Source of the DNA: Lachnospiraceae bacterium
GTDB taxonomy: Bacteria; Bacillota_A; Clostridia; Lachnospirales; Lachnospiraceae
NCBI GenBank assembly: GCA_017613595.1
Contig: JAGADM010000086.1
Location: forward strand, 1 to 28,364
Length of the DNA: 28,364 bases
Direction: 5' to 3'
Shown here piece after piece: positions 1-8,157 of this stretch. How positions within the stretch are numbered: position 1 is the first letter of the stretch; each line of letters opens with the position of its first letter. The notes below the pieces were generated by a model. That model made no database searches. It had not been told where the DNA came from and saw only the letters and a program-made list of their open reading frames with translations. The translations under genes were made by a program, and so were the position numbers.

Positions 1-1
1 G

Positions 2-337
2 CATGACAAGCTTACGATGGACATCAAGGAACTTGAGACCCGTAAGGAAACCATTAAGGGTAAGCTTGCCGTAGCAAAGGCGCAGGAGAAGATCAACAAG
101 ATGACCTCCAGCGTATCGAGCGCGAACAACTCCATCGCAAGCTTCGAACGTTACGAAGCTCTTGCAAACAAGAAGCTGGATAAGGCTCAGGCAGAGGCCG
201 AGCTCAACGCTTCCAATCCTACCAACTCCATCCGTGATCTTACCGCCAAGTACGTTAACGATCCTAACGTTGATGCTGAGCTGGCAGCACTTAAGGCAAG
301 CCTCGGCATGACCGCTGAAGTTGAGCTTCCTCAGTAA
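2..337 (+). CDS. PspA/IM30 family protein, C-terminal part (5' end outside window)
   Basis: The reading frame is open from the first bases of the window and ends at a TAA, so the gene starts upstream and only about 110 C-terminal residues are visible. The segment is charged and helical (for example LETRKETIKGKLAVAKAQEK), as expected for the coiled-coil hairpin of phage-shock-protein A / IM30 proteins, and ends with an acidic tail region (VDAELAALKASLGM). Family members form ESCRT-III-like scaffolds on the inner face of the cytoplasmic membrane and respond to envelope damage. The first ATG, at 17, lies inside the conserved helix and is unlikely to be the true start. A terminator follows directly. 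The family call rests on the C-terminal third only. Confidence 0.8.
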   Translation, partial: HDKLTMDIKELETRKETIKGKLAVAKAQEKINKMTSSVSSANNSIASFERYEALANKKLDKAQAEAELNASNPTNSIRDLTAKYVNDPNVDAELAALKASLGMTAEVELPQ

Positions 338-350
338 TGATTGATTAGGC

Positions 351-386
351 AGGGGCTGTTGTACATTGTGCAACAGCCTCTTTTTC
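351..386 (+). terminator. Intrinsic terminator after the PspA-like gene
   Basis: An 11-base stem (351-361 with 371-381, one G-T type mismatch) around a 9-base loop is followed by five T residues (381-385). It lies 13 bases after the stop codon of the PspA-like gene and separates it from the DUF4364 gene. Confidence 0.85.
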
Positions 387-439
387 AAAGGTTCCATACC
401 CGATTCGTCCGGGGCATCTCTTAAAAAGGAGTGGTTCCC

Positions 440-988
440 ATGCAGCCCGAAGCGTTAATGCTTTACAAACTGATTGTTCTTTACATGCTCAGCCGTGTGG
501 ATTTTCCGATGACCAACTCACAGATTTCGGATTTCATCACCGGCAAAGAGTATACCAATTTCTTCAATGTGCAGCAGGTGCTCTCCGAACTCGTTGATGA
601 CCAGTATATCAATCTCCAGGAGACGAAGAACAACTCGCTGTACCGGATCACCGAGAGCGGGAAGGAAACGCTATCGCTCTTCTATCAGCACATTTCCCGC
701 AATATCCGTGACGATATCGATATGTTCTTAACCGACCAGCAGTACACGCTTCGGGAGGAAGTATCCAACATCGCGGATTATTACGAGGTCCGGATGAATG
801 AATACATCTGTGAGCTGAAAGTAATTGAGCGCGATACGACCGTTATTGAGATCCGCATCGTGGTTCCTTCCGAGGAGAACGCGAAAACGATCTGCTCCCG
901 CTGGCGCCAGAAGAATGCGGACATTTACGCGTACGTGATCAATGCTTTGCTGGGGGACGATCTCCCCTCGGAAACAAAGGAACAATGA
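440..988 (+). CDS. DUF4364 family protein (winged-helix-like)
   Basis: A protein of 182 residues matching the DUF4364 family of Clostridia by its pattern: an N-terminal helical region with LYKLIVLYMLSRVDFPMTNS, a recognition-helix-like QQVLSELVDDQYI, and a wing-like segment LYRITESGKETL. The N-terminal 80 residues therefore look like a winged helix-turn-helix, and the C-terminal half is a mixed alpha/beta domain of unknown role. The start is taken as ATG 440 because AAAAAGGAG (423-431) sits 8 bases upstream; the in-frame GTG at 431 overlaps that ribosome site. The gene ends in TGA, which matters for reading the clpX stop. A DNA-binding function is inferred from the fold, and no target is known. 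Confidence 0.85.
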   Translation: MQPEALMLYKLIVLYMLSRVDFPMTNSQISDFITGKEYTNFFNVQQVLSELVDDQYINLQETKNNSLYRITESGKETLSLFYQHISRNIRDDIDMFLTDQQYTLREEVSNIADYYEVRMNEYICELKVIERDTTVIEIRIVVPSEENAKTICSRWRQKNADIYAYVINALLGDDLPSETKEQ

Positions 989-1078
989 TCTTTTCCAAGT
1001 GTGTGGGGATTGGACATTGTGACATTTTCCGGTCGAGCGGAGATCGGATAAGTCAATAAGGAAAAGGAGGTACCGTGT

Positions 1079-1507
1079 ATGTATCCGTGGTTTTGGATTG
1101 TTCTGTTCCTGGTCCTGCTGGTTGTGGAAGCCGCTACGCTCTCGCTGACCACGATCTGGTTCGCGGGCGGCGCATTTGTCGCAGCCATCGTAAGCTTGAT
1201 CTGGGACAACCGTGTTCCGGAGTTCATCGTATTCGGCGTCGTATCTCTTGCCCTGCTCTTCTTCGTACGTCCTTCCGCGCTCCGGCGTTTCAACCGCCGC
1301 CGCACGAGGACCAACGTTGAAGCCGTCATCGGTAAGACCGTACGCGTCATTGAAGCGGTGAACAACCTTGCCGACACCGGGCGTGTGAAGCTCGACGGCA
1401 TGGAATGGGCTGCCGTCAGTGTGGACGACAGTATGACTTTGTCTGTGGGCGAATTTGCCGTCGTCGAGAGAGTCGAAGGCGTCAAGCTCGTTATCAGAAA
1501 TAAATAA
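1079..1507 (+). CDS. NfeD family membrane protein
   Basis: A 142-residue protein with two or three hydrophobic helices in the first 65 residues (YPWFWIVLFLVLLVVEAATL, then VAAIVSLIWD and FIVFGVVSLALLFFV). A basic stretch RRFNRRRTRTN follows, and then a C-terminal OB-fold-like beta domain (residues about 75-142, with GKTVRVIEAV and GRVKLDGMEWAAV). This is the short NfeD type lacking the ClpP-like protease domain. NfeD proteins are usually encoded next to SPFH/stomatin proteins, as here, where the partner starts 15 bases downstream. GGAGG at 1066-1070 lies 8 bases before the ATG. The pair probably organises membrane domains; the exact job is unknown. Confidence 0.88.
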   Translation: MYPWFWIVLFLVLLVVEAATLSLTTIWFAGGAFVAAIVSLIWDNRVPEFIVFGVVSLALLFFVRPSALRRFNRRRTRTNVEAVIGKTVRVIEAVNNLADTGRVKLDGMEWAAVSVDDSMTLSVGEFAVVERVEGVKLVIRNK

Positions 1508-1522
1508 CGGAGGGGTTTTACT

Positions 1523-2494
1523 ATGTTGAATTTTCTTGAAACAGGCAGCTCGATCGACTGGTCCAATCCGGCGGTCTGGCTTGTCATTGTTGTAATCATT
1601 CTGATCATCTTCTTTGCTTCCTGTCTGAAGGTTGTACCGCAGGCTGAAGCATATATCATTGAACGTTTCGGTGCTTACCAGCAGACCTGGAGCGTCGGAC
1701 TTCATCTGAAGTGGCCCTTCATCGAGCGCATTGCTCTCCGCGTTCTTTTGAAGGAACAGGTTGTTGACTTCCCGCCGCAGCCCGTTATCACGAAGGATAA
1801 CGTTACGATGCAGATTGATACCGTCGTTTACTTCCAGATTACCGATCCGAAGCTTTTTGCTTACGGCGTTCAGAACCCGATGATGGCTATCGAGAACCTG
1901 ACCGCTACGACGCTTCGTAACATCATCGGTGACCTCGAACTCGATGCTACCCTTACTTCCCGTGAGATCATCAACGGCAAGATGCGCGTCTCCCTCGATG
2001 AGGCGACCGACCCTTGGGGTATCAAGGTTAACCGTGTTGAGCTGAAGAACATCATGCCTCCGAACGCCATCCGTGATGCAATGGAGAAGCAGATGAAGGC
2101 AGAGCGTGAACGCCGTGAGACCATCCTCATCGCAGAAGGTGAGAAGAAGTCCACGATCCTTGTTGCAGAAGGTAAGAAGCAGTCCGCCATCCTCGAAGCA
2201 GAGGCGGAAAAGGAAGCTGCCATCCTTCGTGCGGAAGCTAAGAAGGAAGCTACGATCCGTGAAGCCGAAGGTCAGGCGGAAGCAATCCTCCGCGTACAGA
2301 AGGCCAATGCGGACGGTCTCCGTTTCCTGAACGAAGCATCTCCTTCCGATCCCGTGCTTCGCCTTAAGAGCCTTGAGGCATTTGCCAAGGCTGCTGACGG
2401 CAAATCCACGAAGATCATCATCCCGTCCGAAATCCAGGGTCTTGCGGGCCTTGCAAGCGGCGTTGTGGAAGCTGCTAAGAAGACCGCGGAATAA
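1523..2494 (+). CDS. SPFH/Band 7 domain protein (paraslipin/QmcA type)
   Basis: A 323-residue protein with one N-terminal transmembrane helix (about residues 18-37, WLVIVVIILIIFFASCL). The SPFH/Band 7 domain follows (about 38-210, starting VPQAEAYIIERFGAY and including TVVYFQITDPKLFAYGV and RVELKNIMPP). A long alanine/glutamate coiled coil (about 195-265) has repeated AEGEKK, AEGKKQ, AEAEKE and AEAKKE blocks. The C-terminus carries LKSLEAFAKAADGKSTKIIIPSE, typical of stomatin-like paraslipins. Such proteins oligomerise on the cytoplasmic membrane into microdomain scaffolds, with NfeD as the usual partner. A ribosome site (GGAGG, 1509-1513) precedes the ATG. It is the last gene of a short operon that ends in the GGTACC-rich gap. 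Confidence 0.92.
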   Translation: MLNFLETGSSIDWSNPAVWLVIVVIILIIFFASCLKVVPQAEAYIIERFGAYQQTWSVGLHLKWPFIERIALRVLLKEQVVDFPPQPVITKDNVTMQIDTVVYFQITDPKLFAYGVQNPMMAIENLTATTLRNIIGDLELDATLTSREIINGKMRVSLDEATDPWGIKVNRVELKNIMPPNAIRDAMEKQMKAERERRETILIAEGEKKSTILVAEGKKQSAILEAEAEKEAAILRAEAKKEATIREAEGQAEAILRVQKANADGLRFLNEASPSDPVLRLKSLEAFAKAADGKSTKIIIPSEIQGLAGLASGVVEAAKKTAE

Positions 2495-2542
2495 CCTGAC
2501 AGCAGAACGTTGCTGTACGGTAAACTGATTTTTTGAACCCCC

Positions 2543-2581
2543 GGTACCAAACGGTCACAATCAACCGTTTGGTACCGTTTT
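2543..2581 (+). terminator. Intrinsic terminator after the SPFH gene, built on a GGTACC palindrome
   Basis: A perfect 13-base inverted repeat (GGTACCAAACGGT at 2543-2555, complement at 2564-2576) with an 8-base loop is followed by GTTTTTCT. It lies 49 bases after the SPFH stop. A smaller hairpin (2499-2516, ACAGCA/TGCTGT) precedes it. Confidence 0.8.
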
Positions 2582-2898
2582 TCTGTTATTACGGCATAAC
2601 AGATGGTACCCACCGGCTGCTTTCGTTCAATGGGTACCCGACTTTTCCTGTCGCATGGAACCATTCGGCTGTTTTCGTTCGACGGGTACCATACTTTTCC
2701 TGTCGCATGGAACCATTCGGCTGTTATTCCTTAACTGGGTATTATTTTTCATCAATCCAAGCCAAGCTAATAATATCAGTGTGGTACCATATGAACTCTT
2801 CCATTGAGTGAGTGTTACAATTCTCTTAATGTGTGGTACCCGCTCTTGTGTATGATTTCTTTTGGTTCCATGAACTCCGTTTAATTCTATCAATCAAA

Positions 2899-2948
2899 TA
2901 AAAAACCTGGTACCCGTCTGGCATTATCGTCCGTCGGGTACCAGGTTA
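2899..2948 (-). terminator. Intrinsic terminator after ysxC, built on a GGTACC palindrome
   Basis: A perfect 13-base inverted repeat (AACCTGGTACCCG near 2905-2917, complement near 2935-2947) is followed, reading the minus strand, by a run of T (complement of the A run at about 2900-2906). It lies about 60 bases beyond the ysxC stop. It faces the SPFH terminator, so the gap carries a convergent pair. Confidence 0.8.
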
Positions 2949-3004
2949 TTCCTGATGAGTGGCACCATTCAGCTGTTCACAGGCGGAAGGTACCACATTC
3001 TCCG

Positions 3005-3628
3005 CTATTCTGTTTCCTTAAGCTCGTCCGTCTCCGGTTCGGGTCCGTACAGTTCCTCTTCCATTACCTTCCAGACTTCGTCGAAGCCCTGGGCGGTTTC
3101 CTTGGACCACGGAATGATCCGCTCGTCCGGTTTCATCTTAAGTTCCTTACGGATCATCGCAAGCTGCTTCGCAACCTGACTGCGGTTGATCTTGTCGGCC
3201 TTCGTGACGATCACGACAGGACGGAATCCGTTCGCGACTACCCACTCGTGCATCTGCCGGTCTCCCGCGCTCGGTTCGTGCCGGATATCCACTAACAGGA
3301 ATATCACCTTAAGCTGCTTCGATGTCACGAGATAACGCTCGATCATCTTTCCCCACTTCGCGGATACTTCCTTCGAAACCTTCGCATAGCCGTAGCCGGG
3401 AAGATCCACGAAATAGAACTCCTTATTAAGCAGGAAGAAATTGATTGTCTGCGTCTTGCCTGGCTGCGAGGACGTCCTCGCGAGTGCCTTGCGGTTAACG
3501 AGCTTATTGATCAGCGAGGATTTGCCGACGTTCGATCGGCCGGCAAATGCGAACTCCGGCCGGATGTTGTCCGGCAGCTTGCTCGTGATGCCGCATACGG
3601 TTTCCAGTTCCGCGGATTTAATGATCAT
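3005..3628 (-). CDS. ysxC: Ribosome-assembly GTPase YsxC/EngB (YihA)
   Basis: A 207-residue GTPase of the TrmE-Era-EngA-YihA-Septin class, needed for assembly of the large ribosomal subunit. The motifs are intact: G1 GRSNVGKS (residues 30-37), G2 region with PGKTQTINFF, G3 DLPGYGYA, G4 TKAD, and G5 near IPWSKE. The length is normal for the family; the last 15 residues are an acidic tail. A strong ribosome site (AAAGGAGGAG) precedes the ATG. The gene lies downstream of lon, the usual order in Firmicutes. The 191-base gap between them holds an 18-base palindrome and a TTGACA, so it may have its own promoter. It ends in TAG, followed by a terminator inside the GGTACC array. Confidence 0.96.
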   Translation of the reverse strand: MIIKSAELETVCGITSKLPDNIRPEFAFAGRSNVGKSSLINKLVNRKALARTSSQPGKTQTINFFLLNKEFYFVDLPGYGYAKVSKEVSAKWGKMIERYLVTSKQLKVIFLLVDIRHEPSAGDRQMHEWVVANGFRPVVIVTKADKINRSQVAKQLAMIRKELKMKPDERIIPWSKETAQGFDEVWKVMEEELYGPEPETDELKETE

Positions 3629-3721
3629 GCCGGCTCCTCCTTTCTGAAACTTCTTTCTCTAAGTCCTTGATTGCATCCCCGAACGTGTCTGCAATTCTGT
3701 CAATGCGCCTCAGGGTAATTT

Positions 3722-3739
3722 GTTCTACGCTCGTAGAAC
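3722..3739. promoter_or_regulatory. Perfect 18-base palindrome upstream of ysxC (possible operator)
   Basis: GTTCTACG-CT-CGTAGAAC is a perfect inverted repeat (8-base arms, 2-base centre) in the lon-ysxC gap, about 95 bases before the ysxC start. On the minus strand a TTGACA (3762-3757) and an AT-rich TTTATATAG lie just upstream, but no -10 box has good spacing. On the plus strand TTGTTC (about 3719) and TATAAA (about 3741) flank the palindrome at 16-base spacing. The CTACG/CGTAG core resembles BlaI/MecI-type sites in layout only. A repressor operator is an inference. Confidence 0.4.
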
Positions 3740-3819
3740 TATATAAACTGCTGCCTTGTCAATAGTTTTCAGACCTTTCCGGCTTCTTCTTTTGAATCCC
3801 GTCAGAGTCCTCTGAATTC

Positions 3820-6147
3820 CTATCTCACAAACGCTTCCGACAGCACCTGGTCCATATGGTTCACGTAACGGATATCCATGCCCTCACGAATTTCCTCCGA
3901 AATATCGGCAACGTCCTCCTTATTGTCCATCGGTACGAGAAGCTTGTTGATGCCGACCTTCTTCGCGGCAAGCATCTTCTCCTTGAGGCCTCCGATCGGA
4001 AGCACGCGGCCGCGCATCGTTACCTCACCGGTCATCGCAATCTCGGAGTCAACCGGGATACCGGTCACAGCCGAAAGCACCGCGGTAACCATCGTAATAC
4101 CCGCGCTCGGGCCGTCCTTCGGAACGGCTCCCTCAGGAATGTGGATATGAATGTCATGCTTTTCGAACCAGTCATCCGGAACCTCGTACGAGCCGGCAAC
4201 GGAACGGATGTAGCTGAGGCCCGCCGAAGCGGATTCCTTCATAACCTCGCCCATCAGTCCGGTCATCTCAACCTTACCGGTTCCGTGCATCGCGTTAACC
4301 TCGATCTCGAGCGTCGTTCCGCCCATCGATGTCCACGCCAGCCCTCTCGCAATGCCGACCTGCGGCTTGCGGATACGGTTTTCCTTATGGTAGCGGTAGA
4401 TCCCGAGAAACTCCGGCAGATTCTTCTTCGTAACCGTCACCTTTGCCGTGCTGCCACTCTCCTCGTTCTTAAGGATCACGCGGCGGCATACCTTGCCGAT
4501 CACGCGCTCAAGGCTGCGGACACCCGCTTCCTTCGTGTAGCAGTCGATCATATCCTGAATTGCGGCATCGGAAAATGTGATGTCCTTCTTCGTAAGTCCG
4601 TGATTCTTTAACTGCTTCGGAATCAGGTGTTCCTTCGCGATATGCATCTTCTCGTTCTCGGTGTAACTGTTCAGTTCAATAACCTCGACACGGTCTAAAA
4701 GCGGACGCGGAATCGTCTCGGTCGTATTGGCTGTAGCGATAAATACGACGTGGCTCAGATCAACCGGCTGCTCGATATAGTGATCGATGAAACGGCTGTT
4801 CTGTGCGCTGTCAAGAACCTCAAGAAGCGCTGCCGACGGGTCGCCCTTATAGTCACTGCCGATCTTGTCGAGCTCGTCGAGAAGCATCAGCGGGTTATTC
4901 ACCTCTGCCTGGCGAAGGCCCTGGATGATACGTCCGGGCATCGAAGCGATATAGGTTCTGCGGTGGCCGCGGATCTCCGCCTCGTCGCTCACGCCGCCGA
5001 GACACACACGCACATATTTGCGATTCATGGCTTCGGCAATGCTCTTCGCGATACTCGTCTTACCGGTTCCGGGAGGTCCCACAAGGCACAGGATCGGCGT
5101 CTCGGCCGACGATGCCTTCTTCTTAACCGCGAGGAATTCCATAATGCGGTCCTTGACCTTCTGCAGGCCGTAGTGGTCTCTCTCCAGGATGCGGTGCGCC
5201 TCCGCAAGGTCAATGCGCTCTTCGCTTGCCTTGTCCCACGGAAGGCTCAGCAGTGTCTCGATATAGTTGCGGATTACCTGTCCCTCACCGTTGTTCGCGC
5301 CCATGTTGCTGAAGCGGCGGATCTCGGTGTGGATGGCTTTCTTAATCTCGTCGGATGCTTCCAGAAGGTCGGTCTGCGCACGGTATCTCTCCGCGTCGTC
5401 CTCGGCATCGTCGCCGAGTTCCTTGCGAAGCACTTTGATCTGCTCACGCAGCACATATTCCTTCTGGTTCTTGTCGATTGCCTTCTGTACCTTGGCATCG
5501 ATCTCGTTCCGGATCTTCAGAACTTCGATTTCTCCGGCAAGAACCGTGGAAATCTTCTGGTATTGGATGATGTCATTTTCCGACTCTAAAATGTCCTGGC
5601 GGAAACGCACCGGGATCGGCATCAGGATCAGAATCTGATGCATCAGCGTCTTCAGGTCACGGATCCGGAGAAGGTTCGTACGTACTTCCTTCGGCATCTT
5701 CGTATTCACGAGAAAGAACCGCTGAACGGTGTCATGCAGCGAACGGAACAGGGCCTCCTGCTCGATGCTGCTCATACCGAGCTCGTCAAGCGGCATGCTC
5801 TCCGCCTCCACGCTCGGACCTTCCGGTCGCTCAAACCACTGCACGATACGCGCGCGGACACGGCCGCGGAGCATCACACGCGTCTGGTTGTTCGGAAGCC
5901 GCAGGATCTGCGTTACCTCCGCCACGGTTCCGACCTCATAGACATCCTCGAGACGCACCTTCTCGTCACTCTCCTCCTTACGGAGCGTAACGAACACCTT
6001 GTGTTCCTCGCGAAGCGCCCTGCGGGCAGCCTCCGCGTCTCCGTTGTCGGACAGTTCGAGCTGCATTACCATGTCGGGAAATACGACCGTATTTGCCAAG
6101 GCAATGATCGGATAAATGTCATATTTTTCCTGGTCAAACTCTTCCAT
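3820..6147 (-). CDS. lon: ATP-dependent Lon protease (LonA)
   Basis: A 775-residue soluble LonA protease that degrades damaged and regulatory proteins in the cytosol. Domains in order: N-terminal substrate-binding domain (about 10-205, [20 protein letters not shown]), coiled-coil helical region (about 210-300), AAA+ ATPase with Walker A GPPGTGKT (356-363) and Walker [12 protein letters not shown], then the peptidase domain. The catalytic dyad is S681 (KDGPSAG) and K724 (GGLKEK), both present. The length is typical. GAGGAG lies 7 bases before the ATG. It follows clpX by 58 bases, separated by an imperfect hairpin (6170-6197). No defect is seen in this gene. Confidence 0.97.
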   Translation of the reverse strand: MEEFDQEKYDIYPIIALANTVVFPDMVMQLELSDNGDAEAARRALREEHKVFVTLRKEESDEKVRLEDVYEVGTVAEVTQILRLPNNQTRVMLRGRVRARIVQWFERPEGPSVEAESMPLDELGMSSIEQEALFRSLHDTVQRFFLVNTKMPKEVRTNLLRIRDLKTLMHQILILMPIPVRFRQDILESENDIIQYQKISTVLAGEIEVLKIRNEIDAKVQKAIDKNQKEYVLREQIKVLRKELGDDAEDDAERYRAQTDLLEASDEIKKAIHTEIRRFSNMGANNGEGQVIRNYIETLLSLPWDKASEERIDLAEAHRILERDHYGLQKVKDRIMEFLAVKKKASSAETPILCLVGPPGTGKTSIAKSIAEAMNRKYVRVCLGGVSDEAEIRGHRRTYIASMPGRIIQGLRQAEVNNPLMLLDELDKIGSDYKGDPSAALLEVLDSAQNSRFIDHYIEQPVDLSHVVFIATANTTETIPRPLLDRVEVIELNSYTENEKMHIAKEHLIPKQLKNHGLTKKDITFSDAAIQDMIDCYTKEAGVRSLERVIGKVCRRVILKNEESGSTAKVTVTKKNLPEFLGIYRYHKENRIRKPQVGIARGLAWTSMGGTTLEIEVNAMHGTGKVEMTGLMGEVMKESASAGLSYIRSVAGSYEVPDDWFEKHDIHIHIPEGAVPKDGPSAGITMVTAVLSAVTGIPVDSEIAMTGEVTMRGRVLPIGGLKEKMLAAKKVGINKLLVPMDNKEDVADISEEIREGMDIRYVNHMDQVLSEAFVR

Positions 6148-6169
6148 AATTCTCCTCTTTCAAGTTGCA

Positions 6170-6197
6170 AAGAGCCTGCCTCTTGCGGCAGACTCTT
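6170..6197 (-). terminator. Hairpin between clpX and lon (weak terminator or processing site)
   Basis: An 11-base stem with one wobble (6170-6180 with 6187-6197) and a 6-base loop sits in the 58-base clpX-lon gap. On the minus strand only three T residues follow, so it is probably a partial terminator or mRNA-stabilising hairpin rather than a full stop. Confidence 0.45.
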
Positions 6198-6205
6198 ACA
6201 ATTTG

Positions 6206-7483
6206 TTAAGCTGTTTCCGGCTCTTCGGCCTCGGCTTTCTTGCCTGCGGTCCGGATTAAAACCGGTTTTTCCTTTCCTTCGGCTGCTTCCTTTGTGATGA
6301 TGCAGCGGACTACGTTGTCCTCCGAAGGAATTTCATACATCGGGTCGAGCATGATGGACTCCATGATCGCACGAAGGCCTCTCGCACCCGTCTTACGCTC
6401 GTTACTCCGGCGCGCGATCTCTCGGATCGCGTCGGGCTCAAATTCGAGCTCTACGCCGTCTCAGCGGAACATCTCCGCATACTGCTTCGAAATCGCGTTC
6501 TTAGGCTCTGTGAGGATTCTTACAAGGGCATCCTCATCGAGCATATCAAGAGCGACCATAACCGGCACACGTCCCACGAACTCGGGGATCATGCCGAACT
6601 TGATCAGGTCATGCGGGAGCGCCTGCCGGAACAGGTCTCCGATGTTCTCCTTGCGTCCGCCCTGCACGTCCGCCTCGAAGCCGATGGACTTCTGGCCGAT
6701 ACGGGCTTCGACAATCTTCTCAAGGCCGTCAAATGCGCCGCCGCAGATGAACAGAATGTCGGTCGTATTGATGTGGTACATCTCCTGCTGGGGATGCTTG
6801 CGGCCGCCCTGCGGGGGAACGCTCGCGTCGGTGCCTTCGAGAATCTTCAAAAGCGCCTGCTGAACGCCCTCACCGGATACGTCACGGGTAATGGACGTGT
6901 TCTCGGATTTACGCGTAATCTTGTCGATCTCATCGATGTAGATGATTCCGTGTTCCGCTCTCTTGATATCGTAGTCGGCAGCCTGGATGATCTTCAGAAG
7001 GATATTCTCGACATCTTCTCCGACATAGCCGGCCTCGGTAAGAGCCGTGGCATCGGCAATCGCGAAAGGTACATTCAGAATCTTGGCAAGTGTCTGCGCA
7101 AGATAGGTCTTTCCGGAACCGGTCGGACCGATCATCAGAATGTTGCTCTTCTGCAGCTCAACATCCAGATTCTTCTTCGCAAGCACGCGCTTATAATGGT
7201 TGTAAACGGCAACCGCCAGCGTCTTCTTGGCTTCGTCCTGTCCGATAACATACTCGTCCAGGAAAGCCTTCATCTCGACCGGCTTCACCAGATTGATTCC
7301 TTCTTCTTTTGCGAGCTCATCCTCGTCGTCATTGTAATACAGTTCTTCACGAAGGATGTCGTTGCAGAGTCCGATACACTCATCGCAGATCCGCACGTTA
7401 TTCGGCCCGACGATCAGTTTCCGTACCTGCTCCTGCGTCTTTCCGCAGAAGGAACAGCAATTTGATTTGTCTCCTCTTGCCAT
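6206..7483 (-). pseudogene. clpX: ClpX unfoldase, full-length frame interrupted by in-frame TGA at codon 341
   Basis: The frame runs 426 codons to a TAA at 6206, matching the usual ClpX length of about 424 residues. Codon 341 (6461-6463) is TGA, however. Before it come the zinc-binding domain (C10, C13, C33, C36), Walker A GPTGSGKT (119-126), the GYVG pore loop (152-155), Walker B IDEID (183-187) and a GGRKH pore-2 loop. After it the frame continues unbroken with conserved ClpX C-terminal sequence: [18 protein letters not shown], then [10 protein letters not shown] with the sensor-2 arginine near 368, [11 protein letters not shown] and CIITKEA. Terminating at the TGA would remove the small AAA+ subdomain including sensor 2, predicting an inactive protein. 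Nothing else is eroded, so this is a recent mutation, a sequence error or recoding. It lies between clpP and lon; the ATG is 23 bases after clpP's neighbour boundary at 7507. Confidence 0.93.
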
Positions 7484-7506
7484 TAATTATCTCCTCAGGT
7501 TCCGCA

Positions 7507-8088
7507 CTAGCGGCTCGTAATAACCTTGTCGATCAGACCGTACGCAACTGCGTCCTCAGCCGTCATCCAGTTATCGCGGTCGGTGTCGGCAGCAACGGTC
7601 TCGTAATCCTTGCCGCAGTTCTCGGCGAGCATACGATTCAGTTTCTCCTTGGTCTGCAGGATGTGCTTCGCGGCAATCTCAATCTCGGTTGCCTGACCCT
7701 GCGCACCGCCGAGCGGCTGGTGGATCATAATCTCGGAATTCGGAAGCGCCATACGCTTTCCCTTTGTGCCACCCGCAAGGAGGAAAGCTCCCATGCTGGC
7801 TGCCATGCCGACACAGATCGTGCATACATCGCATTTGATGTAGCGCATCGTATCGTAAATCGCCATGCCTGCGGTTACGGAACCGCCGGGGCTGTTGATG
7901 TAAAGGCAGATATCCTTCGTCGGATCCTCGGACTCGAGGAACAGAAGCTGTGCTACGACAAGGCTTGCCGTAACCTCATTAACCTCTTCGCCGAGGAAGA
8001 TGATCCTGTCCTTTAACAGTCTGGAATAAATGTCATAAGACCGCTCGCCGCGGCTCGTCTGTTCAATGACATAAGGTACTAAACTCAT
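7507..8088 (-). CDS. clpP: ATP-dependent Clp protease proteolytic subunit ClpP
   Basis: A 193-residue serine protease that forms the tetradecameric barrel fed by ClpX or ClpC. The catalytic triad is intact: S98 (in GMAASMGAF), H123 (in MIHQPLGG) and D172 (in DTDRDNWM). The N-terminal [20 protein letters not shown] is the standard start of processed-type ClpP, and GGGAGG lies 7 bases before this ATG (8086-8088). An earlier in-frame start at 8157 would add 23 non-conserved residues overlapping two leader hairpins, so it was not used. It lies between tig and clpX, the common order for a ClpXP operon. Confidence 0.97.
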   Translation of the reverse strand: MSLVPYVIEQTSRGERSYDIYSRLLKDRIIFLGEEVNEVTASLVVAQLLFLESEDPTKDICLYINSPGGSVTAGMAIYDTMRYIKCDVCTICVGMAASMGAFLLAGGTKGKRMALPNSEIMIHQPLGGAQGQATEIEIAAKHILQTKEKLNRMLAENCGKDYETVAADTDRDNWMTAEDAVAYGLIDKVITSR

Positions 8089-8103
8089 GGTAACCTCCCG
8101 TTG

Positions 8104-8153
8104 CGGAGCAATGCTCCGTGATAACGCGTCCGAAGGCGTGCTGTCGCCTCCGG
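8104..8153 (-). promoter_or_regulatory. Two leader hairpins between tig and clpP
   Basis: The 69-base tig-clpP gap holds two stem-loops: 8104-8118 (CGGAGC/GCTCCG, 3-base loop) and 8130-8153 (9-base stem with one wobble, 6-base loop). Neither is followed by a T run. They are probably mRNA processing or stability elements; the role is inferred. Confidence 0.4.
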
Positions 8154-8157
8154 TCAA

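Larger units (their letters stand above)
2543..2994. repeat. GGTACC-noded mosaic repeat array
   Basis: This is most of the 510-base gap between the SPFH gene and ysxC, and I see no credible gene in it. GGTACC occurs ten times: 2543, 2571, 2605, 2633, 2685, 2783, 2835, 2909, 2937 and 2989. Degenerate nodes occur at 2657 and 2709 (GGAACC), 2738 (GGTATT), 2864 (GGTTCC) and 2961 (GGCACC). Spacings recur: 28 bases several times, 24 three times, 45 twice. A 33-base sequence is repeated exactly at 2641-2673 and 2693-2725, with a period of 52. The unit at 2937 is a diverged copy of the unit at 2633. Many neighbouring nodes face each other as inverted repeats. Origin and function are unknown. Confidence 0.85.

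Noticed and set aside
2533..2893. Short open frames on both strands within the GGTACC array
   Set aside because: They arise from the repeats (repetitive Met-Val-Pro and similar residues), cross the terminators and have no ribosome sites.
2543..2994. CRISPR array
   Set aside because: The repeats are not uniform, the spacings vary between 24 and 52 bases, the spacers are themselves related, and there are no cas genes.
6430..6463. A SECIS-like hairpin for selenocysteine after the clpX TGA
   Set aside because: Only a 4-base GCTC/GAGC stem is visible shortly after the TGA, and ClpX is not a known selenoprotein, so a recoding element cannot be supported by eye.
6461..6463. Genetic code with TGA as tryptophan
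   Set aside because: TGA closes the DUF4364 gene and the second TPR-like gene at the natural protein ends, and no other in-frame TGA was noticed in conserved genes.
8089..8157. Earlier clpP start giving a 216-residue protein
   Set aside because: The extra 23 residues are not ClpP-like and overlap two RNA hairpins; the ATG at 8088 has a good ribosome site.
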